Positions 8,542 to 18,142 of a DNA stretch of 64,000 bases are shown in pieces (position 1 is the stretch's first letter; the number at the start of each line of letters is the position of its first letter). The translations under genes and the position numbers were made by a program. Origin of the DNA: Corynebacterium falsenii (GTDB taxonomy: Bacteria > Actinomycetota > Actinomycetes > Mycobacteriales > Mycobacteriaceae); contig JVKJ01000005.1 of assembly GCA_001054945.1 (NCBI GenBank), forward strand, positions 248,001-312,000, written 5' to 3'. Below the pieces are notes generated by a model. That model was not told the origin of the DNA and ran no database searches. It was given only the letters and a program-made list of their open reading frames with translations.

Positions 8542-9903
8542 ATGACCGACTCGTCGATGAATCGTCCCGAAGGCCAGCGACCAGTACCTGGGCCGAAGCC
8601 CGGTGCCACCCCTCGCCCTGGCCCACGCGCTGGGAAAGCCCCTCACCGGCCGGCGGTGACAGCTGCTTCGCCTCAGACGATGCCGACGAACGACCCCAAA
8701 AAGTTTGGTCGAATTGACGAGAATGGCCAAGCCTATGTTCGCACGGAAAGCGGCGAGCGGGCGATTGGCGAGTGGAAAGCGGGAAGCCTTGACGAAGGCT
8801 ATGCCCACTTTGGCAAGCGCTTTGACGATGTCGCTACTGAGATCCGCCTGTTGAGCGATCGCTTGCAGAACCAGCCCCAGGAGGCCGAGTCGATCCGGCA
8901 GGCGATTGAGGAACACCGGGAAGCGCTGGACTCCGCGCCCATCATGGGTAATATCCCCGCTCTGAAGAAGGTGCTAGCGGAGCTGCACGACCGCAGCTAT
9001 GCAGCCGAAAAGCAGGCAGAGAAGAATCGAGCCGAGCGCCGCGACGCTGCCTTCGCCCAGAAAGAAGCGCTGGCTGCCGAGGCTGAGAGGATTGCCGCCG
9101 AATCGACGCAGTGGAAGGAGGCCGGTGACCGGCTTCGTTCGATTCTGCAGGAGTGGAAGCAGATCCGAGGAGTAGAACGCCACGCTGACGATGAATTGTG
9201 GAAGCGCTACTCCGGTGCTCGGGATGCGTTCAACAAGCGCCGCGGCGCCCACTTCGCGGAACTGGATCGGAACCGGGCAGACGCCAAGAAGACGAAAGAG
9301 CAGTTGGTTGACGAAGCCGAGTCCATTCAGAACTCGAAGGACTGGAATGCGACGGCGAAGCGATACGCGGAACTGATGCGGCAATGGAAGGCTGCTGGCC
9401 GCGCAACCCGAGATGTCGACGACCGCTTGTGGGAGCGATTCCGAAGTGCTCAGGACACGTTCTTCGACGCACGACGGGCTGATGCAGCGAAGAAAGACGA
9501 GGAGTTCGCGGAAAACGCACAGCGCAAGCAGCAGCTCCTCGATGAGTACGCCGGCAAGATCGATCCACACAAAGATCTGGAGCAAGCGCGCACAGCTATG
9601 CGAGAGCTGCAGGACAAGTGGGAGGAAATTGGCTTCGTCCCCCGAGATCGGATGCGCGAATTCGAGGACAAGATTCGCGAGCTGGAAGATAAGGTCTCCG
9701 AGGCGGCTGATGCCGAATGGCGGCGGACCGATCCCGAGGCTCAAGCTCGGGTGGACCAGTTCCGTTCGCGAGCTCAGCAACTATCACAGGAATCGGAAGC
9801 TGCAGCACGCAAAGGAAATGAGAAGAAAGCTGCAGAACTGCGCGCCCAGGCCGCCCAGTGGGAAGAATGGGCCGACACCGCGGCCGCAGCGGTGGAAATC
9901 TGA
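8542..9903 (+). CDS. DUF349 domain-containing protein
   Basis: A 453-residue, highly charged and helical protein with repeated DUF349 modules. Repeated W-K-x-A/E motifs (QWKEAGDRL, RQWKAAGRATRDVDD, DKWEEIGFVPRD) recur every 70-75 residues. The first ~45 residues are rich in Pro, Gly and Lys. It corresponds by position to mycobacterial Rv2731. DUF349 proteins have no firmly established function in this group; related proteins are described as RNA-binding or stress-linked. The start is ATG 8542, preceded by CTAAGGA; the open frame reaches back to 8293 but overlaps miaA in antisense, so that part is spurious. Confidence 0.88.
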   Translation: MTDSSMNRPEGQRPVPGPKPGATPRPGPRAGKAPHRPAVTAASPQTMPTNDPKKFGRIDENGQAYVRTESGERAIGEWKAGSLDEGYAHFGKRFDDVATEIRLLSDRLQNQPQEAESIRQAIEEHREALDSAPIMGNIPALKKVLAELHDRSYAAEKQAEKNRAERRDAAFAQKEALAAEAERIAAESTQWKEAGDRLRSILQEWKQIRGVERHADDELWKRYSGARDAFNKRRGAHFAELDRNRADAKKTKEQLVDEAESIQNSKDWNATAKRYAELMRQWKAAGRATRDVDDRLWERFRSAQDTFFDARRADAAKKDEEFAENAQRKQQLLDEYAGKIDPHKDLEQARTAMRELQDKWEEIGFVPRDRMREFEDKIRELEDKVSEAADAEWRRTDPEAQARVDQFRSRAQQLSQESEAAARKGNEKKAAELRAQAAQWEEWADTAAAAVEI

Positions 9904-9941
9904 CGTCGCCTTTCTTTGCTAGCCGCCAGCGGATTGCGCAG

Positions 9942-10658
9942 CTAGTCCTGAACTCGGCGCCGGCGATCCTTCACGCGACGACGACGATCGTCAACGATTT
10001 CTTCGTGCTCCCGAGGGACAATGCCCGTACGCAAGATTTGCTGGTGGGAGCGTAACTCATCATTGTGATGAGCTTCCTCGCGACGAGCACGAGCGAGTTG
10101 CTTTTGCAGTGGCGTTCGGCTTAACAGCAGCCAGGTCAGGGCACCGAAAAGGATCGTCATAGAGACCACCCCTAAGATCAGGCCGTACGAGGGCCCTGGG
10201 TGATCTCCTGGCTTGGTCTGACGCATCCACACGGATAACACGCTGTACCACCAGCCAATGCCGGTGAAAGCCCAGTTCACCCACCCCACGATCCACGAGC
10301 GGCTCACGATCGTGCCGATTGTCAGTAGGACACCGCCGATGAGCAGCAGGTGTGCGTAGACCCGCTCCGGAAATTCAATTCCGAGGTCCTTGGCCTGTGG
10401 GCTGTTGAACAGCACGTCGAAACCGAGCACGTCGCCGGAGTGCGGCAGAAAGATGGCGAGCAAGGCGCCCATCATGCCCAACACTATAAGGGGAAGCTGG
10501 CGGGTGTAGTCCACATTGCGAGCGGCCTTCCGCTCGGCGCCCCTCAGGTCGTCGCGGAACGGCGCCAGCTTGTCGGCAGAAGACCGCTCTGCTGCCGACT
10601 TGTCAACAGCCTCACCCTGAGCCGAGCCAGCGTCATGGTCAGTATTCTCTGCGCTCAA
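9942..10658 (-). CDS. Conserved membrane protein, Rv2732c-like
   Basis: A 238-residue integral membrane protein with about four hydrophobic segments: residues ~54-70, ~100-117, ~121-138 and ~158-178. A charged, acidic N-terminal region (residues 1-50) precedes them and a basic cytoplasmic tail follows. The tail ends with a near-exact duplication, RRRRVKD then RRRRVQD. It lies just downstream of miaB with a 45-base gap, as Rv2732c does in Mycobacterium, so it is probably in the miaB operon. The start is TTG at 10658, preceded at 10 bases by GGGAG. No function is assigned. Confidence 0.8.
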   Translation of the reverse strand: MSAENTDHDAGSAQGEAVDKSAAERSSADKLAPFRDDLRGAERKAARNVDYTRQLPLIVLGMMGALLAIFLPHSGDVLGFDVLFNSPQAKDLGIEFPERVYAHLLLIGGVLLTIGTIVSRSWIVGWVNWAFTGIGWWYSVLSVWMRQTKPGDHPGPSYGLILGVVSMTILFGALTWLLLSRTPLQKQLARARREEAHHNDELRSHQQILRTGIVPREHEEIVDDRRRRVKDRRRRVQD

Positions 10659-10703
10659 CGGTGGATCACTCCCAGCTCGATTCTGGTCTCGTTCGCTTCG
10701 ATG

Positions 10704-12257
10704 TTAATTCGTCCCACAGTGTCCACTATCGCACTGTCCGGCGTCACGGCTGTGCTCCGGGCCAATCCCAGAGACCACCGGCGCTGGTTTCGGCCTACCG
10801 AGACTCGGCATTCCGAGGCCGACGCCAATGGGTTGAGTCGTTGGCGTCCTCCCCACTTCGGACATGTCCCCCGCTCGAGTCTTTCGGTGCGAATGGAGAC
10901 CGGAATCAGCGAGGAGAAAGTGTGGCTTCGCATCCGAAATGGTGACCTCTACGATGTCGCCGGGACGGACGTCATCGGTGGGGATGAAGTGGACGAGGCG
11001 TCCATCGCGGGCGCGACCCGACATGCGACCCGTGCGATCATTTTTCCTACCGCCGTCGGCCTGGACGAGGAGTTCCTGGCGGGACCCAATGAGCGCTCTG
11101 TTCTCTTCTTCAGAGATGGCCTCTTGAAGAGCAATCAGTCGTTCATAGCGATCCTGTACCACGTCCTTTGGGATCTGATCGGCCATCTCCGACGCCGGAG
11201 TACCCGGACGAGGTGAATATTGGAAGGTGTAGGCGCTGGCGAAACGGGCACGCCGCACAACATCTAAGGTCTGTTGGAATTCCTCTTCTGTCTCACCGGG
11301 GAAGCCGACGATGATATCCGTAGTAATCGCAGCGTGCGGCATCTGCTCGCGGACCTTGTCCAAAATTCCCAAAAACTTCTTCGAGCGGTAGGAGCGACGC
11401 ATGTCCTTCAAGACCTTGTCCGACCCAGACTGCAGAGGCATGTGAAGCTGCGGACACACGGCGGGGGTCTCAACCATGGCCTCGATGACGTCATCGGTGA
11501 ATTCCGCTGGATGAGGGCTGGTAAAGCGTAGGCGCTCGAGACCGTCGATCTCGCCGCAGGCTCGGAGCAGCTTAGAAAATGCTCCCCTGTCTCTTTCCAT
11601 GCCCGGATCTGCGAAGTTGACCCCATACGCGTTGACGTTCTGGCCCAACAGGGTCACCTCCGTGACACCTTGCTCAACGAGGGCCTTGACCTCGGCAAGG
11701 ATCTCTCCGGGGCGGCGGTCTTGCTCCTTCCCTCTCAGCGAGGGAACGATGCAGAAGGTGCAGGTGTTGTTGCAGCCCACCGACACAGAAACCCAGCCGG
11801 CATAAGCGGACTCCCGCTTCGCAGGAAGGATCGAAGGGAACTCCTGGAGGGAGTCCTCAATTTCCACCTCTGCGCGTTGGTTGTGAGCCGAGCGATCGAG
11901 GAGGGCGGGCAGAGATCCGAGGTTGTGGGTACCAAAGACAACGTCCACCCACGGTGCCTTATCAACGACGGTTTGCTTATCCTTCTGAGCCATGCAACCG
12001 CCAACGGCGATCTGCATCCCCGGATGCTCGTCTTTGACGCCTTTCATTTGCCCCAACATGCCGTAGAGCCGGTTATCCGCGTTTTCACGGACCGCGCAAG
12101 TATTAAAAACCACGACGTCTGGTGTCTGATCATGTTGCACCGGAGTGTAACCTGAATCTTCCAGTAGTCCGGAGAGTCTTTCAGAATCGTGTACATTCAT
12201 CTGACAGCCGAAGGTCCGAACTTCATAAGTGCGTGGGTTCGATACTGGTAGCTTCAC
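10704..12257 (-). CDS. miaB: tRNA-2-methylthio-N6-dimethylallyladenosine synthase MiaB
   Basis: MiaB is a radical-SAM methylthiotransferase acting on i6A37 of tRNA. The N-terminal UPF0004 domain has its three auxiliary-cluster cysteines Cys18 (FGCQMN), Cys54 (FNTCAVRE) and Cys88 (GGCMA). The radical-SAM cluster is Cys162-x3-Cys166-x2-Cys169 (GCNNTCTFC). A TRAM domain (about residues 390-460) follows, then a Pro-rich tail. I chose GTG 12257 because it is preceded by AGGGGTAGGA and gives a typical N-terminus ([14 protein letters not shown]); the frame runs to 12614 but overlaps the divergent gene at 12330. Confidence 0.95.
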   Translation of the reverse strand: MKLPVSNPRTYEVRTFGCQMNVHDSERLSGLLEDSGYTPVQHDQTPDVVVFNTCAVRENADNRLYGMLGQMKGVKDEHPGMQIAVGGCMAQKDKQTVVDKAPWVDVVFGTHNLGSLPALLDRSAHNQRAEVEIEDSLQEFPSILPAKRESAYAGWVSVSVGCNNTCTFCIVPSLRGKEQDRRPGEILAEVKALVEQGVTEVTLLGQNVNAYGVNFADPGMERDRGAFSKLLRACGEIDGLERLRFTSPHPAEFTDDVIEAMVETPAVCPQLHMPLQSGSDKVLKDMRRSYRSKKFLGILDKVREQMPHAAITTDIIVGFPGETEEEFQQTLDVVRRARFASAYTFQYSPRPGTPASEMADQIPKDVVQDRYERLIALQEAISEEENRALIGSRQELLVQADGGRKNDRTGRMSGRARDGRLVHFIPTDDVRPGDIVEVTISDAKPHFLLADSGLHSHRKTRAGDMSEVGRTPTTQPIGVGLGMPSLGRPKPAPVVSGIGPEHSRDAGQCDSGHCGTN

Positions 12258-12329
12258 GGAGGATGATCCTACCCCTGGGTCATCTGAAGAAAAAATAATT
12301 AATTGCCCTATTTCCGCTAAGGAGAACAC

Positions 12330-12785
12330 GTGCCTGCCACTTCCCTCACCGTCCTTTCCCAATCCCCTCACCAGGAAAAAGTAGCTGGTGAACTGAGTCA
12401 GATGGCGGAGCGCATCGTTCGCGAGCAATCGGGTCTGGGCGGCAAAGTACTCCAGGGTGCCTTTGCCGCGGGTCAGAAGTTCGATCCGGATATCGCTAAC
12501 AAGGCTTCCGCACGCCTGCTTCCGTCCCTCCTCGAGAACTTGAATCCCATGTGGGCGAGCTACCAGGCCGATGGTGAGCCTCAGGGGTTTGGGGCTTACC
12601 TCAATGAGCATCAACCGGACTCCACGAATACCCTGCTATCGGTGCTAGACGACAACGCAGCCAAGGTTGACAACCAACAAGTCCAGAAAATCTACCGGTC
12701 CATCCGCGGGCGAGTGGAAAAGGTTGTGCAGGCGCACCTCACCGATCTTGGCGAGCTGCTGGAAAGCAACATGCGACAGGCCTAG
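12330..12785 (+). CDS. Conserved hypothetical actinobacterial protein (DUF6918-like)
   Basis: A 151-residue, soluble, mostly helical protein with no visible catalytic motif, signal or membrane segment. The sequence resembles a small actinobacterial family found between miaB and recX in corynebacteria (tentatively DUF6918; not checked). The C-terminal half contains [20 protein letters not shown] and [10 protein letters not shown], suggesting a helical bundle. The start is GTG 12330 with a strong AAGGAG ribosome site 5 bases before it. It is divergent from miaB and overlaps the recX stop by 4 bases in convergent orientation. Confidence 0.75.
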   Translation: MPATSLTVLSQSPHQEKVAGELSQMAERIVREQSGLGGKVLQGAFAAGQKFDPDIANKASARLLPSLLENLNPMWASYQADGEPQGFGAYLNEHQPDSTNTLLSVLDDNAAKVDNQQVQKIYRSIRGRVEKVVQAHLTDLGELLESNMRQA

Positions 12786-13393
12786 GACAACTCGTCAATT
12801 CGGCCGTCCAGTGCTGCGCGGGCGGCCCTCATGCTCGCATCAGAGGGAAAACCCCTCCGCGCCGCGACTCCGACGATTCTTCGAAGGACCTTGTTGTACT
12901 CGTCCCGTCCCTGAGGCACCTTGGAAACCTGAGAAGCCTTCTTCCGCACCAGGGATTCAATCAATTCCAGTTGATCTTCCTGTGAGATCTGCTGCAAGGC
13001 ATCCTCTATCAGAGGTCCAGCCACACCTTTCTGTTCGAGTTCGCGCCGCAGCACGGCCACCGATTTCTTTTGGTGTTCTGAGCGCTGCCGGACCCATTCC
13101 CTGGCGAAGGCGGCGTCATTAACCATTCCGCCGCGCTCACACCGCTCAATCACAAGATCGATGAGCTCATCGGGCGCATCTCTTTCCGCCAGCCGGCTAC
13201 GCAGCTCGTAGACAGAGCGGGGACGGTGATTGATCAGGCGCTGAGCGTGAGCAATAAAGGGCTTCAGTGCCTCTTCCTGCTCCTCATCTACCAGGGCCGT
13301 CTCGGGACTACTCTCCCATTGCCGGATCGCTTCCTGAAGCGCCCGAATCTTCCTATTCTGATTCGTCGCCATCGAAGTTTGGCACGACGTCAA
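12782..13393 (-). CDS. recX: Recombination regulator RecX
   Basis: RecX binds RecA filaments and limits their extension. The 203-residue protein has the helical RecX repeats: [35 protein letters not shown] and the terminal [20 protein letters not shown]. The start is TTG 13393 with GAGGA eight bases upstream, inside the recA 3' end; ATG 13372 is an alternative with no ribosome site. Either choice overlaps recA (41 or 20 bases), so the two are cotranscribed and coupled, as is usual. Induction by DNA damage through the recA promoter is expected. Confidence 0.94.
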   Translation of the reverse strand: MTSCQTSMATNQNRKIRALQEAIRQWESSPETALVDEEQEEALKPFIAHAQRLINHRPRSVYELRSRLAERDAPDELIDLVIERCERGGMVNDAAFAREWVRQRSEHQKKSVAVLRRELEQKGVAGPLIEDALQQISQEDQLELIESLVRKKASQVSKVPQGRDEYNKVLRRIVGVAARRGFPSDASMRAARAALDGRIDELS

Positions 13394-14471
13394 TCGGCTT
13401 ATCCTCGTCTGCTACTTCTTCCGTCTCGCTATTCTTGGATTGAGCATACGGCCCTACCTTCATGACACGCAGGATCCGATCTTCGAGCTCCTCGGCAACG
13501 TCTCGATTCGACCTCAGGAATTCCCGGGCCTTCTCTTTACCCTGACCCAGTTGATCGCCGTCGTAGGTGAACCAGGCACCCGACTTCTTGATAATTCCGG
13601 CATCCACACCGAGGTCGATGATGGAGCCCTCGCGGGAAATACCTTCGCCGTACAGAATATCGAACTCTGCGGTCTTGAACGGTGGCGAAACCTTGTTCTT
13701 GACCACTTTCATCCGCGTGCGGTTGCCCACAACATCGGCCCCATCCTTCAGCTGCTGGATTCGCCGGATGTCGCAGCGAACGGACGCGTAGAATTTCAGC
13801 GCCTTGCCGCCAGTCGTGGTTTCCGGCGACCCGAACATGACGCCGATCTTCTCACGCAGCTGGTTAATAAACACCGCGGTAGTGCCCGTCTGATAGAGAG
13901 CGCCGGTCATCTTACGGAGCGCCTGACTCATCAGCCGAGCCTGCAGGCCGACGTGAGAATCGCCCATTTCGCCATCGATTTCCGCCTTGGGAGTCAACGC
14001 CGCAACAGAGTCCACGACGATGATGTCGATAGCTCCGGATCGGATCAGCATGTCTGCGATTTCCAGCGCTTGCTCACCGGTATCTGGCTGAGAAACCAGC
14101 AACGCATCAGTATCCACGCCGAGCTTCGCCGCGTAATCAGGATCTAGCGCGTGTTCCGCATCGATGAACGCAGCAATGCCGCCCGCCCGCTGCGCCTCGG
14201 CAATGGCGTGAAGCGCCACCGTCGTCTTACCGGAGGACTCGGGCCCATACACCTCGACGACGCGCCCCCGGGGGAATCCGCCAATTCCCAGGGCGACATT
14301 GATGGCAATGTTTCCGGTAGAAATGGCGCTGATCGGCGGGCGCTTATCGTCACCCAGCCGCATCACGGCGCCCTTGCCAAAATCTTTCTCGATCTGGGCC
14401 ATCGCCAGATCCAAAGCCTTCGACCTATCGGCCGTTCCGTTCGCTGCGGTTGTCTTTTTCTTCGGTGGCAT
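13353..14471 (-). CDS. recA: Recombinase RecA
   Basis: RecA forms ATP-dependent filaments on single-stranded DNA, drives homologous recombination and triggers LexA self-cleavage. The 372-residue sequence has Walker A GPESSGKT at residues 76-83, the segment [19 protein letters not shown], and the L2-region motif [20 protein letters not shown]. There is no intein, unlike the M. tuberculosis gene. A long leader of about 150 bases separates the ATG from a near-perfect LexA box at 14622-14637. recX follows with overlap. Confidence 0.98.
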   Translation of the reverse strand: MPPKKKTTAANGTADRSKALDLAMAQIEKDFGKGAVMRLGDDKRPPISAISTGNIAINVALGIGGFPRGRVVEVYGPESSGKTTVALHAIAEAQRAGGIAAFIDAEHALDPDYAAKLGVDTDALLVSQPDTGEQALEIADMLIRSGAIDIIVVDSVAALTPKAEIDGEMGDSHVGLQARLMSQALRKMTGALYQTGTTAVFINQLREKIGVMFGSPETTTGGKALKFYASVRCDIRRIQQLKDGADVVGNRTRMKVVKNKVSPPFKTAEFDILYGEGISREGSIIDLGVDAGIIKKSGAWFTYDGDQLGQGKEKAREFLRSNRDVAEELEDRILRVMKVGPYAQSKNSETEEVADEDKPIDVVPNFDGDESE

Positions 14472-14621
14472 TGCTTTCTTCGCCTTCTTCTTTCTGTGGA
14501 TCTTCTTCAGGCGTTTCAGTCTGCGCCTCAGAGGAACACATCCTCGCTAGATTAGACCGAATAACCCCTGAATAGGTTCACGGTGTTTTATACCCTCCGA
14601 GTCTTTCACCAGACACTATAC

Positions 14622-14637
14622 ACGAACCTATGTTCGA
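14622..14637. promoter_or_regulatory. LexA (SOS) box of recA
   Basis: The sequence acgaacctatgttcga matches the TCGAAC-N4-GTTCGA operator at 11 of 12 positions. It lies in the DUF3046-recA gap, 151 bases upstream of the recA start, and is the best LexA site in the window. Confidence 0.8.
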
Positions 14638-14662
14638 TAATTGATACTGCACGCTACGCCCT

Positions 14663-14887
14663 CTAATTCGACGTAAACCCCTGAATATCCTCCCCAAGCC
14701 TGCGCTGTTCGGGCACGTCGAAGTCGTCACAGAGCGCCCACCAGACTTCCCTGAGATCGGCACCTTGTTCTATTGCGGCCTGTGGGGTGACATTCCAACC
14801 ACTCAATACGTGGCTGGTGGCAATCCACGCAGCAAAGCTGTCGCCGAATTCACCTTCCACCAGCCTTTCAAACTCTGCATGCCGCAT
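14663..14887 (-). CDS. DUF3046 family protein
   Basis: A 74-residue protein matching the small actinobacterial DUF3046 family (Rv2738c position, next to recA). Family features are the N-terminal MRHAEFERLVEGEFG, the central HVLSGW segment and the C-terminal REVWWALCDDFDVP. It is soluble with no predicted membrane segment. The gene is on the same strand as recA but has the recA LexA box between it and recA, so recA can be transcribed independently. The function is unknown. Confidence 0.88.
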   Translation of the reverse strand: MRHAEFERLVEGEFGDSFAAWIATSHVLSGWNVTPQAAIEQGADLREVWWALCDDFDVPEQRRLGEDIQGFTSN

Positions 14888-14997
14888 AGGTGCTTACGCT
14901 AACACGATCTACCAACCCACCTGCCCAGCACCGACATACCCCCTCCCCGGGCGTCCTGAATTGAACACTGATCAACGCGGTTAGTTACCATGCATCC

Positions 14998-15561
14998 ATG
15001 AAAAGCTTGAACATCACCGATGTCGCTGTCATGGCCGCCTTCGCGGCGCTGATCATCGTGCTCGGCGGCATCGCAGTTCCCATCGGCGGGCTCGGCGTCC
15101 CGATCGTCCTCCAAAACATGGGAATTATCCTCGCCGCCCTGCTCCTCGGCTCCTTGCGCGGCGGACTTGCTACCGCTCTCTTCCTCGCCGTCGGATTGGT
15201 TGGCGTCCCGAACCTAGCGGGCTTCAAACCCACGATCACCGCACTGTCCGGGCCCACCGTCGGCTACCTGGTCGGCTACCTGATTGCGGCTTTCGTCATC
15301 GGCGCGATCGCCCAGCGGGCGCCTCGTCGATCTGCGGCAAAGATCGCTACCTTCATCGTTGCGGGGCTTGTCGGAGTGATCATCATGTACCTCTGCGGCA
15401 GCGCTGGCCTCATGGTCCGGTTGGGCCTGAAGGCCCCCGAAGCACTCGCCTCCAATGGCCCCTTCATCATTGGTGATGCACTCAAGGTGGTATTCGCAGC
15501 ACTGATCGCCTCCGCGGTCACCACCGCTGTGCCCAACCTCCTCCCCCAGCGCAAAGGATAG
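14998..15561 (+). CDS. bioY: Biotin ECF transporter substrate-binding subunit BioY
   Basis: BioY is the membrane S-component that captures biotin. The 187-residue protein has six hydrophobic segments and the BioY hallmark stretch near residues 30-75 (IGGLGVPIVLQNMG followed by LLGSLRGGLATALFL and VGVPNLAGF). It starts at ATG 14998. It is followed after 9 bases by bioM and then bioN, forming a complete bioYMN operon. Corynebacteria are commonly biotin auxotrophs; no biotin synthesis genes appear in this window. A TGAAC half-site upstream (14961-14965) is too poor a match for a BioQ operator to call. Confidence 0.95.
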   Translation: MKSLNITDVAVMAAFAALIIVLGGIAVPIGGLGVPIVLQNMGIILAALLLGSLRGGLATALFLAVGLVGVPNLAGFKPTITALSGPTVGYLVGYLIAAFVIGAIAQRAPRRSAAKIATFIVAGLVGVIIMYLCGSAGLMVRLGLKAPEALASNGPFIIGDALKVVFAALIASAVTTAVPNLLPQRKG

Positions 15562-15570
15562 GTCCGAAGC

Positions 15571-16272
15571 GTGCCCCGGATTTCATTTCAGGACGCCACC
15601 GTCGTGGTCGATGGCCGCCGAATCCTCGACTCGGTATCTCTCGAATTGACCGAGGAGCGGGTCGGGATCATCGGGCCCAACGGATCTGGAAAGTCCACGT
15701 TGGCGCGGCTCATCAACGGCCTGGGGATGCCAACCTCTGGAGAGGTCTCCGTCGATGGCGCTCGCACCTCGCGAGAGGCAAAACGCATTCGCAGGCACGT
15801 TGGATTCATGTTCTCGGACGCGGACAATCAGATCGTCATGCCGTCGGTGTACGAAGATGTGGAGTTTTCCTTGCGGCGGCGAAAACTGTCGCGGGATGAA
15901 CGTGCCTCGCGTGTCACCCGGGCACTGGACGTCGTAGGGCTCACCGGTCGCGAGAGACAGTCTCCACATCAGCTCTCCGGGGGAGAGAAACAGATGTTGG
16001 CACTGGCGAGCATCATGGTGCTCGAGCCGGATGTCATTGTCGCCGACGAGCCGACAACGCTATTGGACTTGAAGAATCGGGAGCGATTTCGACGGATGAT
16101 TGCCGACGTGCCCCAGCAGGTCGTGATGCTCACTCATGATCTCGACATTCTCGCGGACTTTGATCGGGTCGTCTGTCTGGAGGACGGTCGCGTGGTGGAC
16201 GACAGCGTGGAAGGCCGGGCACCTCGTGATGTGATTCGCGCTTATGTCGACCGCATGACCAAGGGCGAATAG
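15571..16272 (+). CDS. bioM: Biotin ECF transporter ATPase BioM
   Basis: This is the CbiO-type ATPase energizing biotin uptake. Its 233 residues carry Walker A GPNGSGKST near residue 35, the Q-loop region FMFSDADNQIVMPSVYEDVEFS typical of ECF ATPases (DNQ motif), the signature LSGGEKQ, Walker B VIVADEPTTLLD and the switch histidine in LTHDLD. It starts with GTG at 15571. It lies 9 bases after bioY and 2 bases before bioN, in one operon. Confidence 0.95.
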   Translation: MPRISFQDATVVVDGRRILDSVSLELTEERVGIIGPNGSGKSTLARLINGLGMPTSGEVSVDGARTSREAKRIRRHVGFMFSDADNQIVMPSVYEDVEFSLRRRKLSRDERASRVTRALDVVGLTGRERQSPHQLSGGEKQMLALASIMVLEPDVIVADEPTTLLDLKNRERFRRMIADVPQQVVMLTHDLDILADFDRVVCLEDGRVVDDSVEGRAPRDVIRAYVDRMTKGE

Positions 16273-16274
16273 GT

Positions 16275-16892
16275 ATGCGCACGACCGCCATTACCCTGGG
16301 GCACTACTACCCCTCCGATTCTCCAGTGCACCGGATAGGGGCTGGAGTAAAAATCACCGCTCTCCTGGTCTTTTTGGTGATATCCAGCATCCTCGTTCGT
16401 TCCCCCGCTTTGGCAGGCACCTGCGCCGCAGCGATGGTGATCCTCTACGGGGTGGCGGGTATCCCATGGCGAGTAGCTTTACGTCAGCTTCGCGGCCCCG
16501 TCATCATCCTGGCGATCTTTGCCGCGCTGTTGTGGTGGCGCACAAGCGCGCAAGCTGCACTCACGCAATTCCTTCTCGTACTCGCGGCAGTAGCTGCCGC
16601 CATCCTTCTGACGTTAACCACTCGCATTTCCGCGATGATGGACGTGTGGGAGCGTTGGCTAACGCCCCTTGGCGCGTTGGGCCTTCCCGTTCAGTCAATT
16701 GTGCTGGCGCTCTCGCTAACCCTGCGCCTCGTGCCGCTGCAGGCCCAGGCGCTCCAAGAGGTTCTGGACGCAAGAAAAGCCCGCGGAGCGGGCAATTCGG
16801 TGCTGGCACTGGGGGTGCCGTTGATCATCAGAACCCTATTGCGGGCACGGGCGTTGGGCGAAGCGCTCGTCGCTCGGGGTGCGGGCGATTAG
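16275..16892 (+). CDS. bioN: Biotin ECF transporter transmembrane subunit BioN
   Basis: This is the T-component coupling the ATPase to BioY. The 205-residue protein has about five hydrophobic segments and the two Ala-Arg-Gly coupling motifs, KARGAGN near residue 175 and the C-terminal VARGAGD. It is the last gene of the operon and converges on pspA with a 37-base gap. That gap contains a 10-base palindrome (16914-16923) that is too weak to call a terminator. Confidence 0.93.
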   Translation: MRTTAITLGHYYPSDSPVHRIGAGVKITALLVFLVISSILVRSPALAGTCAAAMVILYGVAGIPWRVALRQLRGPVIILAIFAALLWWRTSAQAALTQFLLVLAAVAAAILLTLTTRISAMMDVWERWLTPLGALGLPVQSIVLALSLTLRLVPLQAQALQEVLDARKARGAGNSVLALGVPLIIRTLLRARALGEALVARGAGD

Positions 16893-16929
16893 CTCGGTCA
16901 GAGTTCGCGCGCCCCAGCGCTGGCCTTGT

Positions 16930-17760
16930 TTATTCTCCCCGCAGTTCCTTCATGCGCTGAGCCACCGCATCATTAGAAACGCCGGACTGAGGCTGGCCCT
17001 GCTCGATGGACTGTTGCGCATTCCCAGATCCAACCTGCTTGTTGCCGCCCATCTCGGCACGGAGTTGCTCCAGCCGTGAGTGCCCAGCCATCTGGATCCC
17101 CGCCTGCTGCACCTCCATCATTCGGCCCTGGACGGAGTTTTGTGCGAGCTCGGATTGTCCAAGAGCATTGGCGTAGCGGCGTTCGATTTTCTCGCGGACC
17201 TGATCCAAATTCGGGGTGGAACCGCTGGTAATGGAGTTCATGGACTGGACGGATTCAGCCACGCGCTCCTGCATTTTGGCCTGTTCGAGCTGGCTGAGCA
17301 GCTTCGTCCGTTCGGCAGCCTTCTGCTGCAGCTGCATGGAGTTGCGTTCCACAGCCTGCTTGGCCTGCGCCGCTTGCTGCAGGGCCTGGTCGTGCATTCC
17401 CTTGAGGTCTTCCACGGATTGTTCGGCGGTCACCAGTTGTGCGGCGAATGCCTCAGCGGCGTTTTCGTACTCGACGGCCTTGGCATTGTCGCCCTCAGCC
17501 TGAGCCTTTTCAGAAAGCGAAATCGCCTGCTTGGTATTGGCCTGCAGCTTCTCAACTTCGGCGAGTTGCCGGTTTAGCTTCATTTCCAGCTGGCGCTGGT
17601 TACCAATGACCGCCGCTGCCTGCTGAGACAGTGCCTGGTGCTGACGCTGCGCGTCTTGAATCGCCTGCTCAATCTGAACTTTCGGGTCAGCGTTTTCCTC
17701 AATCTTGGAGTCAAACAGAGCCATCAGGTACTTCCAGGCCTTGCTGAACGGGTTCGCCAT
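16930..17760 (-). CDS. pspA: PspA/IM30 family envelope-stress protein
   Basis: PspA-type proteins assemble on the inner face of the cytoplasmic membrane and protect it under envelope stress. The 276-residue sequence begins with the family's amphipathic helix ([17 protein letters not shown]) and continues as a long coiled coil (about residues 25-220) rich in Gln, Ala and Glu; a Gln/Gly-rich low-complexity tail follows. It is homologous to the mycobacterial 35-kDa antigen Rv2744c. The clgR gene lies immediately upstream on the same strand, as in mycobacteria, where ClgR activates pspA. The PspM and PspN partners found downstream in M. tuberculosis are absent here; bioN follows instead. Confidence 0.93.
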   Translation of the reverse strand: MANPFSKAWKYLMALFDSKIEENADPKVQIEQAIQDAQRQHQALSQQAAAVIGNQRQLEMKLNRQLAEVEKLQANTKQAISLSEKAQAEGDNAKAVEYENAAEAFAAQLVTAEQSVEDLKGMHDQALQQAAQAKQAVERNSMQLQQKAAERTKLLSQLEQAKMQERVAESVQSMNSITSGSTPNLDQVREKIERRYANALGQSELAQNSVQGRMMEVQQAGIQMAGHSRLEQLRAEMGGNKQVGSGNAQQSIEQGQPQSGVSNDAVAQRMKELRGE

Positions 17761-17857
17761 GAGCAGGTCTCCTTGTTGTCGGATTAGGTAATGCCGTCGA
17801 GCGAGTCGTCGAGGCGTATGAAAAATAAGAACTTAACGGGATTAGTGTAGCGAGCGC

Positions 17858-18142
17858 CTAAACAGTCCGCATGCTTGCCGCCAGCTCTGCCGCGGCCGCA
17901 TCCAAAGTCATCATGGATGCCGATTCTAAGATGACGCTGGCCACGCTCACGCCCATGGCGTGGCACACGCTTGCCAGCAGTTCAGAGCTGACTTCCTTGC
18001 GGCCACGCTCCAACTCGGACAGATATCCGGGGCTCACGTTTGCGATCTTCGCCAATTCACGGAGCGTAAACCCAGACCCGACGCGAGAATCTTTCAGCGT
18101 GGCCCCAAGCGCTTCACGCAGCAGCGGCTCATCAGCCGGCAT
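17858..18142 (-). CDS. clgR: XRE-family regulator ClgR
   Basis: ClgR activates protease genes (clpP, clpC) and envelope-stress genes in actinobacteria, and is itself degraded by Clp. A Cro/C1-type HTH covers about residues 7-65, with FTLRELAKIANVSPGYLSEL then ERGRKEVSSELLASVC, closely matching ClgR proteins. The start is uncertain. The frame is open to GTG 18298, but codons between 18190 and 18298 are AT-rich and poorly adapted, suggesting promoter rather than coding sequence. ATG 18142 gives a family-like N-terminus (LLREALG) and is preferred; ATG 18223 is possible. It precedes pspA by 97 bases. Confidence 0.88.
   Translation of the reverse strand: MPADEPLLREALGATLKDSRVGSGFTLRELAKIANVSPGYLSELERGRKEVSSELLASVCHAMGVSVASVILESASMMTLDAAAAELAASMRTV

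Noticed and set aside
8974..9780. 268-residue open frame opposite the DUF349 gene
   Set aside because: Mirror frame of a strongly helical, Glu/Lys-rich gene, which generates Leu/Ser-rich antisense frames; no independent evidence.
13440..14147. 235-residue open frame opposite recA
   Set aside because: Antisense to recA; no family features.
14961..14992. Possible BioQ operator upstream of bioY
   Set aside because: A TGAAC half-site and a GTTAC half-site are present but too far apart for the TGAAC-N3-GTTAC operator.
16914..16923. Palindrome CCAGCGCTGG between bioN and pspA as a terminator
   Set aside because: The stem is only 5 bp with no loop and the following T-run is broken.
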